From: Pycnococcus provasolii
Lineage: Eukaryota > Chlorophyta > Pseudoscourfieldiophyceae > Pseudoscourfieldiales > Pycnococcaceae
Reading direction: 5' to 3'
Length of the DNA: 64,000 nucleotides
Assembly: GCA_938743325.2 (NCBI GenBank)
Contig: OW568876.1
Coordinates: forward strand, 682,001 to 746,000
Shown here: in pieces, positions 54,489-63,890 of the stretch
Position numbering within the stretch: the first letter of the stretch is position 1
Layout: each line of letters opens with the position of its first letter
Translations under genes and position numbers: made by a program
Notes under the pieces: model-generated
What the model was told of the DNA's origin: nothing
Database searches by the model: none
What the model saw: the letters and a program-made list of their open reading frames with translations, nothing else

Positions 54489-55694
54489 TCATGTTTGATT
54501 TTCACACGGCTCGTGCACCTGTGGTGCTCTGCAAGCACACCATTTCGTGAACCACGACTGATTGGTTTTGACGAGTGCACGTTTCGACTTCGGTCGAGCG
54601 GCGAGGTCTAGGGCAATCTTGAGCTTACCTATTGAGGTTGGCTTCGCCGCGCGTGAGGTGAATGTTTGCGCAGAGGTGATCATCTTTTGATCGTCATCCC
54701 GTGCCATAATACCGGCAATAGTCTTGATGGCAGCTGCTGCGAGAATTTCCGAGGAAGCGTCACTAGCCACGTCATCGTCATCATCTTTTCCATCGCTATC
54801 AAACTGGATAACAAGGGCATCATCCGACGACGACGACGATGTGCAAGCAAGCTCTTGCGACCCATCACTAGCAAAAGACTGTCTGGATTTCGAGTCGAAT
54901 TCGATATTTGGCTGAGGCACCATGTTGTCAAATTCATGAACCAGCACTGCCGGCGGAGAAGCTTCCTCGAGCACCGAAGCACCGCCACCGACGAGAATGT
55001 CCGTGAGCTTCACACGCGCGCTTCGAGGCGTCCACTGAGGCTTGCCGACGTCCTCGATCAATTCCGCAAGGCGAACGCGTGCTTTGGCTGGCTGAGTCGG
55101 CGTGGCTGGCGCGGATGCGGATGTGAACGTTGGCTTATTCGGCGTGACCGGTGCGGACGCGGATGCCAGTCGCCTTGCGATTGAGCGGGCTGCTGGCGAA
55201 TCAGTGTCGTGAAGAGAACCCTGAAGATGAGATTTCCTCACCTTTGCAGGCGATGCTGTGGAGCGAGCCGGCGTGGCTGGTGCAGACGCGGATGCCAGTC
55301 GCCTTGCGTTTGAACGGGTTGCTGGCGATTCCATCCTCGTGCAAGCGGCCGCTCGCATCAAGCTCGTACGACTTTGTCGCGGGCGAGTCACCGCTTCCGA
55401 AGACCGCCCGTTTGCAAGCTGGCGTCGACTTATCCTTGGTCGTGTCGCCGACTTTTCCGAGTCCGGGTCACTCAGCCTTTCGTCGAGCCGGCGCAGACTC
55501 GCCAAGAGCGCCTCTTCGGCTTGCGCGTGAACACCCCGTTCCATGAGCGAGGCCACATCATACCTCTCTCCATACGACCGAGGCTGTGACGGCGTCCGTC
55601 TCGGCTGGACGAACTTCCGCAGGCGGAGGCTGTGTGCAAGGTTGCGCTTGTGATTGGCGTCGTCATCACCCTGTTCCGCATGTGTCGTTGGCAT
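54489..55694 (-). CDS. Disordered protein with RLASASAP repeats, unknown function
   Basis: A 401-residue protein from ATG 55694. Three diverged copies of an ARRLASASAPATP-like unit lie around residues 130-215, with Ser/Thr-Pro and Arg-Ser sites that suit kinase targets. The middle has LAELIEDVGKPQWTPRSARV and VKLTDILVGGG, two similar short motifs that may be docking sites. An acidic Asp/Ser run follows, and the C-terminus (SWFTKWCACRAPQVHEPCEN) is Cys-rich. No known domain. A mitotic or cytoskeletal substrate is possible but unproven. It is divergent from the BAX-inhibitor-like gene. Confidence 0.65.
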   Translation of the reverse strand: MPTTHAEQGDDDANHKRNLAHSLRLRKFVQPRRTPSQPRSYGERYDVASLMERGVHAQAEEALLASLRRLDERLSDPDSEKSATRPRISRRQLANGRSSEAVTRPRQSRTSLMRAAACTRMESPATRSNARRLASASAPATPARSTASPAKVRKSHLQGSLHDTDSPAARSIARRLASASAPVTPNKPTFTSASAPATPTQPAKARVRLAELIEDVGKPQWTPRSARVKLTDILVGGGASVLEEASPPAVLVHEFDNMVPQPNIEFDSKSRQSFASDGSQELACTSSSSSDDALVIQFDSDGKDDDDDVASDASSEILAAAAIKTIAGIMARDDDQKMITSAQTFTSRAAKPTSIGKLKIALDLAARPKSKRALVKTNQSWFTKWCACRAPQVHEPCENQT

Positions 55695-55976
55695 GGATGT
55701 GCTTGTCGTGGTTGTGCGCGTTGCTCCTTGTGTGCTGGAGGGGTCAGGCTGCCAGGGCTCAGACTGGCCCTCGAGATTGAATGTATCCCCTAGTACCTTA
55801 CCGGCTTACCACCCTTGGGCGGGCGAGGGAGAACCCCCACACAGCAGCGTGAACATTTCCCCCACTGTTTCCCCCACACAGACAGACAGACGCACCGCAC
55901 CGCACCGCACCTGCCCCTTCCCCCTCCCAAATCCTTCGCCCCTCCCTCTCTCATCGTCGCATTCGTCGCATATTTT

Positions 55977-56762
55977 ATGTACGCGAACGGCAAAAAGCAA
56001 AGGCAGGCACACAACATGCTCTTCGACGCAGGTTCAGGCTCTTCGGGAAATCCGTACGCGAAGCTGTACGATGAGGAGGCGGGAGTGCTCTACCCAGGGC
56101 AGTCGAATATGGACGCGTCCGTGCGAAACGGGTTCCTGCGAAAGGTCTACGGCGTCCTGAGCGTGCAGTTGCTTGCGACGCTCGCCGTCTCAACTCTCTT
56201 CATGTTCACAAACCTACGCGACGGAATCGTCGCGAGCCCCGGCTTGCAGATTGTTCTCGGAATCGCACCTCTCATTCTGCTCTGCCCACTTTACGCGTAC
56301 CGCAACCAGCACCCCACGAACCTCGTGCTGCTTGGAATCTGGACGCTTGGGATTGCCGTTTCAGTTGGCATGGCTTGCACGGTTTACAGCGCCGTCGTGG
56401 TTCTGGAAGCTTTGGTGCTCACTGCGGCGGTGACCACCTCACTAACGTTGTACACGTTCCACGCAAACCGCCAAGGCCAGGACATGGGCTTCCTTGGCCC
56501 GATGCTATTTTCCGCGCTCCTCATGCTGTGCCTGTGGGGCTTCATACAGATTTTCGTCCCCATTGGACCGGCATGGCACACGGCGTACGCGCTGGGAGGA
56601 GCGTTCGTGTTTTCGGGATACATCATCTACGACACAAACGAGATGATTCGTCGCTACGATGTCGACGAGTGGGTGTGGGCGGTTGTGAACCTCTATTTGG
56701 ACATCATCAACCTGTTTTTGCGCCTGCTCGAAATTCTGCAGGCTCTCAAGGGTCGCGACTAA
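55977..56762 (+). CDS. BAX inhibitor-1/Lifeguard (TMBIM) family membrane protein
   Basis: A 261-residue protein from ATG 55977; the longer frame starts at TTG. After ~60 hydrophilic residues (AKLYDEEAGVLYPGQSNMDA) it has the seven-helix TMBIM core: VRNGFLRKVYGVLSVQLLAT, GLQIVLGIAPLILLCPLY, TNLVLLGIWTLGIAVSVGM, VVLEALVLTAAVTTSLTLYT, MLFSALLMLCLWGFIQIF, and YALGGAFVFSGYIIYDTNEM. The C-terminal DVDEWVWAVVNLYLDIINLF is diagnostic for Lifeguard proteins. They act in ER/Golgi membranes as Ca2+ leak channels and suppress stress-induced cell death. Plant LFG proteins have the same layout. Confidence 0.93.
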   Translation: MYANGKKQRQAHNMLFDAGSGSSGNPYAKLYDEEAGVLYPGQSNMDASVRNGFLRKVYGVLSVQLLATLAVSTLFMFTNLRDGIVASPGLQIVLGIAPLILLCPLYAYRNQHPTNLVLLGIWTLGIAVSVGMACTVYSAVVVLEALVLTAAVTTSLTLYTFHANRQGQDMGFLGPMLFSALLMLCLWGFIQIFVPIGPAWHTAYALGGAFVFSGYIIYDTNEMIRRYDVDEWVWAVVNLYLDIINLFLRLLEILQALKGRD

Positions 56763-57010
56763 AGCTGAGCTTAACTTATTGTGGCAAGTATTTTTTTTTG
56801 GTTGTCGTTGTGTAACGAGCAGAACTTGTCGCCGTGTTTACACTTATTAGCACTTAGCCAGCAAGAAATCGTGGAAAAAAATCTGAAACCCCCAATTCTC
56901 CCAACTTTTCCCCAACCCCCAACCCATCCCTAGGGTTTTTCCGCGCGCCCCGCCCTCCGGTTCGTGTTCGTGCCCCTTCCCCCATCACAACACAACACAA
57001 GCACACAAGG

Positions 57011-57769
57011 ATGTCCTCCGTCGGCGCCGGCTACGACCTCTCCTCCACAACCTTCTCGCCAGATGGACGCGTGTTCCAGGTGGAGTACGCGCAGAAGGCG
57101 GTGGACAACTCAGGCACCGTGCTCGGACTGCGCGTGCGCGATGGCGTCGTGCTCGCCATCGAAAAGCCAGTCATCTCGAAGCTGGCGGTGCCCGGCGCAA
57201 ACCGGCGCATCCTCTCCGCAGACCGTTCGGTGGGCATGGCTGGCGCAGGGCTCGCGGCGGACTGCCGGATGGTGGTGAATCGCGCACGAGGGGAGTGCCA
57301 GAACTACAAGCACTTCTACGGAAGCGCCATGCCCACGGAGGTGCTTGCAGAGCGCATCGCAAGCTACGTTCACCTCTTCACGCTGTACTGGTCGGTGCGC
57401 CCGTGCGGTGCAAGCACGCTCGTTGCAGGTTGCGACCAGTCGGGTGGGGAGCGCACACCACAGCTGTACCTCGTCGAGCCGAACGGGGTTGTTCAGCGCT
57501 TCTACGGAACGGCGCTTGGCAAGGCGCGGCAAAGCGCAAAGAGCGAGATTGAGAAGCTCGATCTCAGCTCTATGTCCGCAAAGGAGGCTGTGAAGGCGGC
57601 GGCGAAGATCATTTACCAGGTGCACGACGAGTCCAAGGACAAGCAGTTCGAGCTGGAGATGACGTGGATTGCCCCCGAGACGGACTACGAGCACAGGCGC
57701 GTGCCCGCCGACATGCTCGCGGAGGCGGAGGCGGAGGCGAAGGCTGCCATCGAGGCGATGGACGAGTAG
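57011..57769 (+). CDS. PAG1: 20S proteasome subunit alpha-7 (PSMA3/PAG1)
   Basis: A 252-residue protein, the usual length. The N-terminal YDLSSTTFSPDGRVFQVEYA is the alpha-subunit signature, with GYD and YAQKAVDNSGTVLGLR following. VEPNGVVQRFYGTALGKARQ and KIIYQVHDESKDKQFELEMT distinguish alpha-7 from other alpha subunits. The acidic C-terminus (EAEAEAKAAIEAMDE) is typical. The subunit forms part of the outer gate ring of the 20S core in cytosol and nucleus. A telo-box-like CCATCCCTAGGGTTTTT lies ~75 bp upstream. Confidence 0.95.
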   Translation: MSSVGAGYDLSSTTFSPDGRVFQVEYAQKAVDNSGTVLGLRVRDGVVLAIEKPVISKLAVPGANRRILSADRSVGMAGAGLAADCRMVVNRARGECQNYKHFYGSAMPTEVLAERIASYVHLFTLYWSVRPCGASTLVAGCDQSGGERTPQLYLVEPNGVVQRFYGTALGKARQSAKSEIEKLDLSSMSAKEAVKAAAKIIYQVHDESKDKQFELEMTWIAPETDYEHRRVPADMLAEAEAEAKAAIEAMDE

Positions 57770-57952
57770 TAGTACAAGTGGGAAAACAAAACAACAACTG
57801 TAATTACAGAAACTATATTTTTTTTGTTGAGTTGAGTTGAGATGCGCAAGGTAATGCGTGTATATCAAATGGTACACATGTTACACGTTGTTAATTGTGT
57901 GAGTGGGGGGGGTCGACGTTTGCCTACGATGATAGCAACCTCACCCACCTAC

Positions 57953-58996
57953 CTACCTATTGTGCTGCGAGGCTTTCCACCTCGCGGCGGTCTGCGCGGC
58001 GCTTGCGGCGCGCGCCTTGGACGCGTAGCCTCGAGCCGCGACGTTGCTGTCGACGGCTGCTCCTCCCGTACGCCTTCTCCACGCAGCCGCCTCGCGGCGC
58101 CTTGCGGTATCTCGAGCCGTCGCAGCCGCCGCAGCCTCGTAAGCCTCACGTCCATCTGCAACGTCGCGGTAGAATGCGTCGAGTGCGGCTAACGTGCGCG
58201 CGTCAGGCGTTGCGGCGTCTTGAATTTTGGTTGCTGAAAGCACGTCGACAACCTTCAGAGGTGTGTACGCCGTGCCTCCCGTCTTGCTTACGAGGGACGG
58301 GATGAGCCCCGCACGAAACGGCGTGTCAGCAGGGTGTGAAGGCAGCATCTTCGTGCTGCGAGCCTGCGATGCGGTGACTCTTGTCGCCGACGCCACCGCA
58401 TCGCTGGCAAGCGACATAGCCTCCTGCGTCACCATCGGCGCCCATGGCGGCGTCGGCGGCGGCGATGGCGCAGGCTGTCCGTCGAGCGCGGCGAGCAGAA
58501 CGTCGGCGGCGGCTTGCGCGAATATGCCCTGCTCGACCCAGAAGTGCACGAGACGGCGCGTTGTTGATTCGTCAGTTGGTGGAAACCGGTGCAGCAGCGT
58601 CAGCACGCACGGGTGCCAGTCTCTCGCCGTTTGAGGGCTGTGGTCTCTCTTGGCGGCGAAGAGCACCTCGTTCGCGAGGTAGAGGAACGGTAGACAGGAG
58701 GTTTGTTGGTTTTTTGCAATGTCAAGAAGGGAACGGAGGAGCTGAGGGATGAGCGCGAGTGGGAGGTTGCGTATCTGCGTGGCGGCGTCTATGATTGAGG
58801 ACTGCGAGGCGGTTAACGTGTGAAGAAAGCGGACAACAACGGAGGTGAGGGGTGGTGGTGGTGGTGGTGCCAACGACGACATGTGTTGTTGGAATAGAAT
58901 GATGAAGATGATGAGGAGAGCTTTTTGTGACGTGCACACTGTTGAGGGGGTTTCCTTTGGTGTTACATTAAGTCTTAAGAAAGTTTTCCTTTCCAT
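57953..58996 (-). CDS. CID (RPR) domain protein, RNA polymerase II CTD-binding type
   Basis: A 347-residue frame; the in-frame ATG at 58882 ([11 protein letters not shown]) is a likely alternative start. The region [64 protein letters not shown] has the eight-helix pattern of CID domains, including the xLYLxNDV-type motif and final W..... F helix. CID proteins (PCF11, RPRD, SCAF, CHERP) bind phosphorylated CTD heptads and couple transcription with termination or splicing. The C-terminal half is Ala/Arg-rich with a conserved-looking [20 protein letters not shown] stretch. The precise orthologue is unclear, perhaps CHERP-like. Confidence 0.65.
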   Translation of the reverse strand: MERKTFLRLNVTPKETPSTVCTSQKALLIIFIILFQQHMSSLAPPPPPPLTSVVVRFLHTLTASQSSIIDAATQIRNLPLALIPQLLRSLLDIAKNQQTSCLPFLYLANEVLFAAKRDHSPQTARDWHPCVLTLLHRFPPTDESTTRRLVHFWVEQGIFAQAAADVLLAALDGQPAPSPPPTPPWAPMVTQEAMSLASDAVASATRVTASQARSTKMLPSHPADTPFRAGLIPSLVSKTGGTAYTPLKVVDVLSATKIQDAATPDARTLAALDAFYRDVADGREAYEAAAAATARDTARRREAAAWRRRTGGAAVDSNVAARGYASKARAASAAQTAARWKASQHNR

Positions 58997-59185
58997 CTGC
59001 TTCCATTCGCAGTCCGGGTTGTAACCAACTCAGATGCATTCAATCCTTCCCCTCCTACCTCCGGACCCGACTCCCTGACCGGGCTGTGCCGCCACCCTTC
59101 CTCCCCCCCCACCCACCCCCCCCTCAACCCACTCTATCACACTTCCTTCCACAACAACAAACAACAACAAACAGCAGCAGCAGCC

Positions 59186-59971
59186 ATGCCGCAGGGCGAC
59201 CACATCGACCTGCACCGCAAGCGGTATGGCGAGAGACTCGACGCCGAGGAGACGCGGCGCAAGAAGGAGGCGCGCTCCGCGCACAAGCGCGCCGAGTACG
59301 CCAAAAAGGTGCTCGGAATCAAGGCTAAAATCTACGCCAAGAGGCGGCACGCGGAGAAGGTTACGATGAAGAAGACCATCGCAATGCACGAGGAGAAGGG
59401 GAAGCGAAGTCGCGCGGATGGCGACAAGGATGCAGGCGCGGCGGTTCCCGCGTACCTGCTCGACCGCGAGGAGGCTGCGAGGGCGAAGGTGCTGAGCAAC
59501 ACGGTGAAGCAGAAGAGGAAGGAGAAGGCTGGCAAGTGGGACGTGCCCCTGCCAAAGGTGAGGCCGGTGAGCGAGCAGGAGATGTTTCGCGTCATGAGCA
59601 GTGGAAAGCGCAAGAAGAAGGCGTGGAAGCGCATGCTCACGAAGGTGACGTACGTCAGCCCAACGTTTACGCGAAAGCCGCCCAAGTACGAGCGCTTCAT
59701 CCGACCAACGGGCCTGCGCTTCGACAAGGCGAACGTCACGCACCCGGAGCTGAAGGCTACGTTCCAGCTCGAGATTCTCGGCGTGAAGAAGAACCCGAAC
59801 GGGTCGCTGTACACAGGTCTGGGAGTCATCACGAAGGGTACCATCATCGAGGTGAACGTCAGCGAGCTCGGGCTTGTGACGCCGCGCGGAAAGGTTGTGT
59901 GGGGCAAGTACGCGCAGGTGACCAACGTTCCGGAGAATGAAGGGTGTATCAACGCTGTTTTGCTGGTTTAG
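59186..59971 (+). CDS. NSA2: NSA2 ribosome-biogenesis factor (eS8 superfamily)
   Basis: A 261-residue protein, the normal NSA2 length. It starts [20 protein letters not shown] and continues with [20 protein letters not shown], as in yeast and plants. The S8e-like half has [40 protein letters not shown] and [12 protein letters not shown] at the C-terminus. NSA2 is a nucleolar factor that binds pre-60S particles and is required for 27S to 25S/5.8S processing. Divergent from the CID gene across ~190 bp of C-rich sequence. Confidence 0.96.
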   Translation: MPQGDHIDLHRKRYGERLDAEETRRKKEARSAHKRAEYAKKVLGIKAKIYAKRRHAEKVTMKKTIAMHEEKGKRSRADGDKDAGAAVPAYLLDREEAARAKVLSNTVKQKRKEKAGKWDVPLPKVRPVSEQEMFRVMSSGKRKKKAWKRMLTKVTYVSPTFTRKPPKYERFIRPTGLRFDKANVTHPELKATFQLEILGVKKNPNGSLYTGLGVITKGTIIEVNVSELGLVTPRGKVVWGKYAQVTNVPENEGCINAVLLV

Positions 59972-60121
59972 AACGGTCCTTTTGTTGAAAAGCAAGCTGT
60001 AAATAATGGAACTGATGATGGATAAAATAAAATAAAGGTGGTAAACACAAACAACACACCTGCTCTGTTTGGTGTGTAACTGACGGATGATGATGGAAAA
60101 AAAATATTTTTTTGTTTGTTT

Positions 60122-60964
60122 TTACTGCGGCTGTCCACCTCGGAGCATGCGAAGCAGCTCAGCACCCGCGTTTTGTTGTTGTGGTGGTGGTTGTGGTGGT
60201 TGTGGTGGTTGTGGTAATTGGTGCTGCTGCAGGTGAGGATGGTTGTGTAAGTGGTGAGGATGAGGATGAGGATGAGGAGGGATGTGGTGGTGGTGGTGAT
60301 GAGCAGGCATCATGGGTGGCGGTGGCATCTGCGGTGGTGTGCCACCACCACCAGAACGGAGCATGTTCAGAAGGTTGTTCCCAGCATCCGCGTTTGACGG
60401 TGGTGCTTGCTGGTGGTAAAACGGCGGCGGAGGCTGATGAGGAGGAGGAGGAGCGTGTGGTGGAGGTGGTGGAGGTGAGGCTGCTCCAGAGAAGCCAAAC
60501 GACGGTAACGGAAGCTCGTCAGGCGTTGGCGCGTTTTGGAACGACCCTCCTGCCCACGCACGCTCGCCCTTTTTCTGCTGCTGTTGTTGCTGCTGCTGTG
60601 GCTGCTTTTTTCTTTGAACTTGCGCAAACGAGAATGTCTTGGTTGTTGTGGTTGCGTCGTCTTCATCATGAGCTGCTGCTGCAGAAGGATCGAGTTGCTT
60701 CTTTGACGACTTTTTTTTGCCGGGCTGCTTTTTTGTTTGTTGCAATGTTGCTAGTGGTTGTTGTGGTCCAGGTGCTACGACGACGGCGGGCGCGCGCGTC
60801 GTTTCGTCGACGCGCACCTCGTGGTTCAACTGCGTCGTTCCTGGCGTGAAAAAGGGCACGAGGTCACGGCCGGTGCCTGGTAGCGCGAGCGTGTTCTTGT
60901 TTGCACCCGTCACGCCTGTGTCAGTGAGAAGCGCGTCGCCCTGGTTCGGCCGCGAGACGGGCAT
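60122..60964 (-). CDS. Candidate mRNA-decapping activator (Edc1/PNRC-like)
   Basis: A 280-residue disordered protein from ATG 60964. In the middle, WAGGSFQNAPTPDELPLPSF matches the Dcp1 EVH1-binding motif of Edc1, Edc2 and PNRC2 (G..F..SP.P..LP.P.F). Two short Leu-rich helices (NLLNMLRSGG and, at the C-terminus, ELLRMLRGGQ) resemble the HLM motifs that bind Edc3/LSm proteins. Between them are Pro, His and Gln runs. Edc1/PNRC proteins bind the Dcp1-Dcp2 enzyme and stimulate 5' cap removal in the cytoplasm. This is a motif-based call; the first 72 residues (MPVSRPNQGDALLTDTGVTG) are unknown. A truncated copy lies at 48866-49081. Confidence 0.6.
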   Translation of the reverse strand: MPVSRPNQGDALLTDTGVTGANKNTLALPGTGRDLVPFFTPGTTQLNHEVRVDETTRAPAVVVAPGPQQPLATLQQTKKQPGKKKSSKKQLDPSAAAAHDEDDATTTTKTFSFAQVQRKKQPQQQQQQQQKKGERAWAGGSFQNAPTPDELPLPSFGFSGAASPPPPPPHAPPPPHQPPPPFYHQQAPPSNADAGNNLLNMLRSGGGGTPPQMPPPPMMPAHHHHHHIPPHPHPHPHHLHNHPHLQQHQLPQPPQPPQPPPQQQNAGAELLRMLRGGQPQ

Positions 60965-61320
60965 CTTAATGGTTTTCCTTGAGTGGTGCTGCTGTGTGGC
61001 TGGCCGTGTGCACGTTTTATAAATTTAGGGTAATGCCTTGAAGCAGGTGCGCGGCGCGTTCGCTCGTTCGCTCTTCTCGCCGAAACAACTTGCTGCAAAT
61101 TGCATGGCATGCAGCACGATATCACCTGTGTACCTCTCCCGGGCAAGCATTATCAACACGACATTGCAAGTCCAAGGTCATCCGTTCGAGCCGGGTAGGG
61201 AGTATCAAACTAAAGCTCCCTTAGCTCAGTTGGTCAGAGTACGCCTCTTTTCCGATCACATTTATCGTCACATCGAAATTTCGCACATTTTCTGACGCTT
61301 TTCCTTCCTCAGGCGTGGTC
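60749..61320. repeat. 572-bp inverted duplication, copy B
   Basis: Reverse complement of 48510-49081, >99% identical by eye. It covers the tRNA, the intergenic leader and 216 coding bases of the decapping-like gene. Because this copy continues into a complete gene, it is probably the parental one. Confidence 0.9.
61180..61320 (+). tRNA. Candidate circularly permuted, intron-containing tRNA gene, copy B
   Basis: The 3' part comes first: T-stem ATCCG (61180-61184), loop TTCGAGC, T-stem CGGGT, acceptor AGGGAGT (61197-61203), discriminator A. Ten bases later the 5' part starts: acceptor GCTCCCT (61215-61221), TA, D-arm GCTC-AGTTGGTCA-GAGT, anticodon stem CGCCT (61242-61246), then 64 bases of loop plus intron, stem AGGCG (61311-61315) and TGGTC (61316-61320). 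All four stems pair, with G-U pairs at 1-72, 10-25 and 50-64. No T-arm follows the 5' part, which excludes an ordinary gene. A standard intron site would give anticodon UUU (Lys), but position 37 would then be C, so the identity is uncertain. Confidence 0.65.
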
Positions 61321-61426
61321 GTGAGTCACCTATTCGACATACATTTCCAACAAAAAAATAAGAAATACATTCTAACCCACTATTCTCTCAATAGCTAATA
61401 CGCCAATATGCGTCTACGGATTCTTC

Positions 61427-61451
61427 CTCTCATCACGAGAGTTTTTTTTTT
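61427..61451 (+). terminator. Candidate Pol III terminator: hairpin plus T10
   Basis: CTCTC-ATCAC-GAGAG followed by ten T, ~105 bp after the tRNA. It is kept with the tRNA in both copies of the duplication. Confidence 0.5.
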
Positions 61452-61783
61452 GCGGTGCTGGAGCCGGTGAAGGACTTTGCTGGAGGGAGTTGCTAGTGCC
61501 GGTGATGTACTAGAGCCGCCTGAAGAATCGCCGTCTCCATCGCGTCCTCTTTGGCCAAGTTGTGTGCGCCCGGTGTGCGCGCGCCGGGAAGAACAACATC
61601 TCGTCAGCTCTTGTGTAGTAGCTCGTCATCGAATAATAAGCGGGTACGGGTCGCGCAATTCACCTCTTCCACGCGGCCGATGTACCATGTTGTTAAGTCT
61701 GCGTTTTTTGACACGCGTGCCGGGCGACACGTTGTGTCCGCCTAATCGCCTATGCGAAGGCTTGACGAGAGTCATAACTTATA
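61452..61783. other. Intergenic, no gene seen
   Basis: A frame at 61477-61815 runs into the foldback element and shows no family signal; it is not called. Confidence 0.5.
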
Positions 61784-62430
61784 CATGTTCTTCTTCTTCG
61801 TCCGTGAGTGTTTAGGTCGGTTGGTCAGGATGGGCATCCTGACCAATGGACCTAAACTCCCGACTAGGGATCGCAAGGAGGCGGCACCTGGGAGGGAGGG
61901 CCGGGTGTTTACAAAAACTAACCTTCCCACCATACGGCTTAGCCAGGCCAAGCCCCCCAGTCTTGAGACTCTCCTTCCCTCTTTCCTTGGTCGGGAGGGA
62001 CTGACCGAATATTGGACTTTTTAGGTCCACAAGAGTGCACGTTGCAGGCTTCGCCCTGCGATTGAGAAGGTTACCGGGAGGAAGGGGGGGGGGGGGGTAG
62101 GTCGGGAGGGAATTTTGCGCTTTCTCTCGAGATCTTTAGGTCGAGGGTCTCGAAAAGAGACCCTGGAGGATCTCCCTGGAGGTGTCTTTTTTGGTGGAAA
62201 AAGACACCTCCAAAAAGGAGATGCGGTACCCCGCCTTACGGCTCCACTCAACGCCCCTTGCTCGGTATTTGGAAGCGGTCTTGCGGGAAGGGCAAGGCAC
62301 CAACGCATCTCGCCCTTAAAAATAAGGTGACCTTTTGCAAGAATCCCTAGTCGGGAGTTTAGGTCCATTGGTCAGGATGCCCATCCTGACCAACCGACCT
62401 AAACACTCACGGACGAAGAAGAAGAACATG
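61784..62430. mobile_element. Foldback element with perfect 88-bp terminal inverted repeats
   Basis: 61784-61871 and 62343-62430 are perfect inverted copies. Each contains the palindrome TTGGTCAGGATG/CATCCTGACCAA and a TTTAGGTC motif. The interior has further palindromes (GGGTCTC/GAGACCC near 62150; GAGGTGTCTTTTT/AAAAAGACACCTC near 62182-62212) and no transposase. It is unrelated in sequence to the foldback element at 17.2 kb. Confidence 0.85.
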
Positions 62431-62902
62431 GTGGCGACGAAGGTGAGCTTGCAAGACCTGCTTGCAAGCTCTTGCAAGCCGACCAGAGCGTCCGCTGTTT
62501 GTGGGAAGTTCAACCGGATTGCCACTCTGTCCCTGTATGTACAAGGGTGTTGGTTGTGTTGCCAAGCTGAGAAGGTGGTAAAACCCTTTCTTTCTTTCTT
62601 TCCCTCTTTTTTCCCCCCTTGGAAGCTCCTGAGCATCATGGTAGTAACTCTCCGTTAGGACGAGCCGAGGTTTCTCGACCTGTACGCCCACTATACAATG
62701 ATTACACCCTAAGGTAGTAGGGTTTGGGTAGAAACACGACACTCTTTCTCCTGTTCCACCCTCCCAACCAGGTGATAGTTTGATAAAAGGGGAAAGGGGA
62801 CAAACCCCATCCAACTAGCTGTATATTTCTCTTACCGCCCCATATCATTCCCTTGCCAAGCGGTACCAGCAGGAGAGTTCATGGAAGCGCAGCGCAGTTT
62901 GA
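62431..62902. other. Intergenic with tract repeats
   Basis: TTGCAAG repeats at ~62449-62478, a pyrimidine (CTTT)n tract at ~62585-62615. No gene supported. Confidence 0.45.
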
Positions 62903-63787
62903 CGACGTCGTTGCGGTGGAGGAGCACCAAGCGATGCACCCACACACACGGGAGAGGAGAGCACGTCAAACTTCGACGTATCGGAGCACATGTGCTTCGC
63001 GAATGCACGCGCCGAGAGCAGCGGGTGCAGCGTACCCGTGTCGACGGCGACTTCTCCCAAGCTTGCCCCGGGTGAGACTTTCGAAGTGCCGGCTGAGATT
63101 CCCATGGCTCATTTGAGCTTCGTCAACGACGTCTGCGCGCAAGACGGCTTGCCTCCGGTGGTGCTCGTGGTGCATGCGAATGTCGACGACGGATGTTCAA
63201 ATGTTGGTTCCGTGGCGACCTGGAGGAGCAAGGATGGAGAGCTTGCCGACGGTACGAGGTTGGTACCAGGGCAGGCTCCTGGCTATGCTCGCCGAGGATA
63301 AGTTGGACAACGAGGAGTTGCAAGTGCTCCACATGAAGCACTTCTTGCCCACGGATGCAGGCGCGTGCGTGCTTCTGCGCGTTCTCGATGCGCTCAGCGG
63401 CAAGCGCGCGGTGGTGAGGTGCTTTACATGCAGGCGTTCGGGCTTGGCATGTGCGATGCTGTGTTGGACCGCCTCGTGGAGGTGCTGAAGGAGGGTGCTA
63501 TCTGGGCGCTCAACGTCGGCGACTACCCCGACCAGGTGACTGTCGGCGTGTGGAGGCGCATGGTTGACGCCATCCCACAGACAAACGTCACGCACCTGTA
63601 CGCGATGGTGGACGACGGACTATGGGCGCAGCACCTGGACATCAAGTGGACGATGCGCGAGCACATCCGCGCGAACCGATCAAAGGACACGCGCCACGTC
63701 ACGGAGCACGATGTGGTTCCGCGCGTCGTCATCATCATGCAACATTCATTACAACAAACAACGACGACGACGACATCATCATCATTG
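62903..63787 (+). pseudogene. Decayed or frame-shifted host gene of an unnamed algal family
   Basis: Three coding-like stretches succeed each other in different frames: ~62903-63290 (ETFEVPAEIPMAHLSFVNDV; PPVVLVVHANVDDG), ~63250-63405 (LLAMLAEDKLDNEELQVLHM; FLPTDAGACVLLRVLDAL) and ~63405-63787 (AFGLGMCDAVLDRLVEVLKE; GAIWALNVGDYPDQV; MVDAIPQTNVTHLYAMVDDG). The WALNVG...TNVTHLY pattern recalls an uncharacterised family I associate with algal proteins, but I cannot name it. At least two frame changes are needed, around 63230-63290 and 63395-63420. No canonical introns of normal size explain them, so decay or sequence error is likely. The tail ends in Thr/Ser repeats. Confidence 0.55.
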
Positions 63788-63890
63788 TGAGGATAATCAT
63801 CATCATCTATCATCATTTTAATTCACAACAACAACAACAGCAACAACATAATTGGAGAACAACAACAAAAATGCTTTGATTGTTACAAAA

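Noticed and set aside
59030-59995. 321-codon minus-strand frame opposite NSA2
   Set aside because: Antisense shadow; NSA2 is unmistakable on the plus strand.
61215-61320. Ordinary linear tRNA reading of the D-arm/anticodon part
   Set aside because: No T-arm or 3' acceptor strand follows in either copy; the only matching T-arm and acceptor strand lie upstream.
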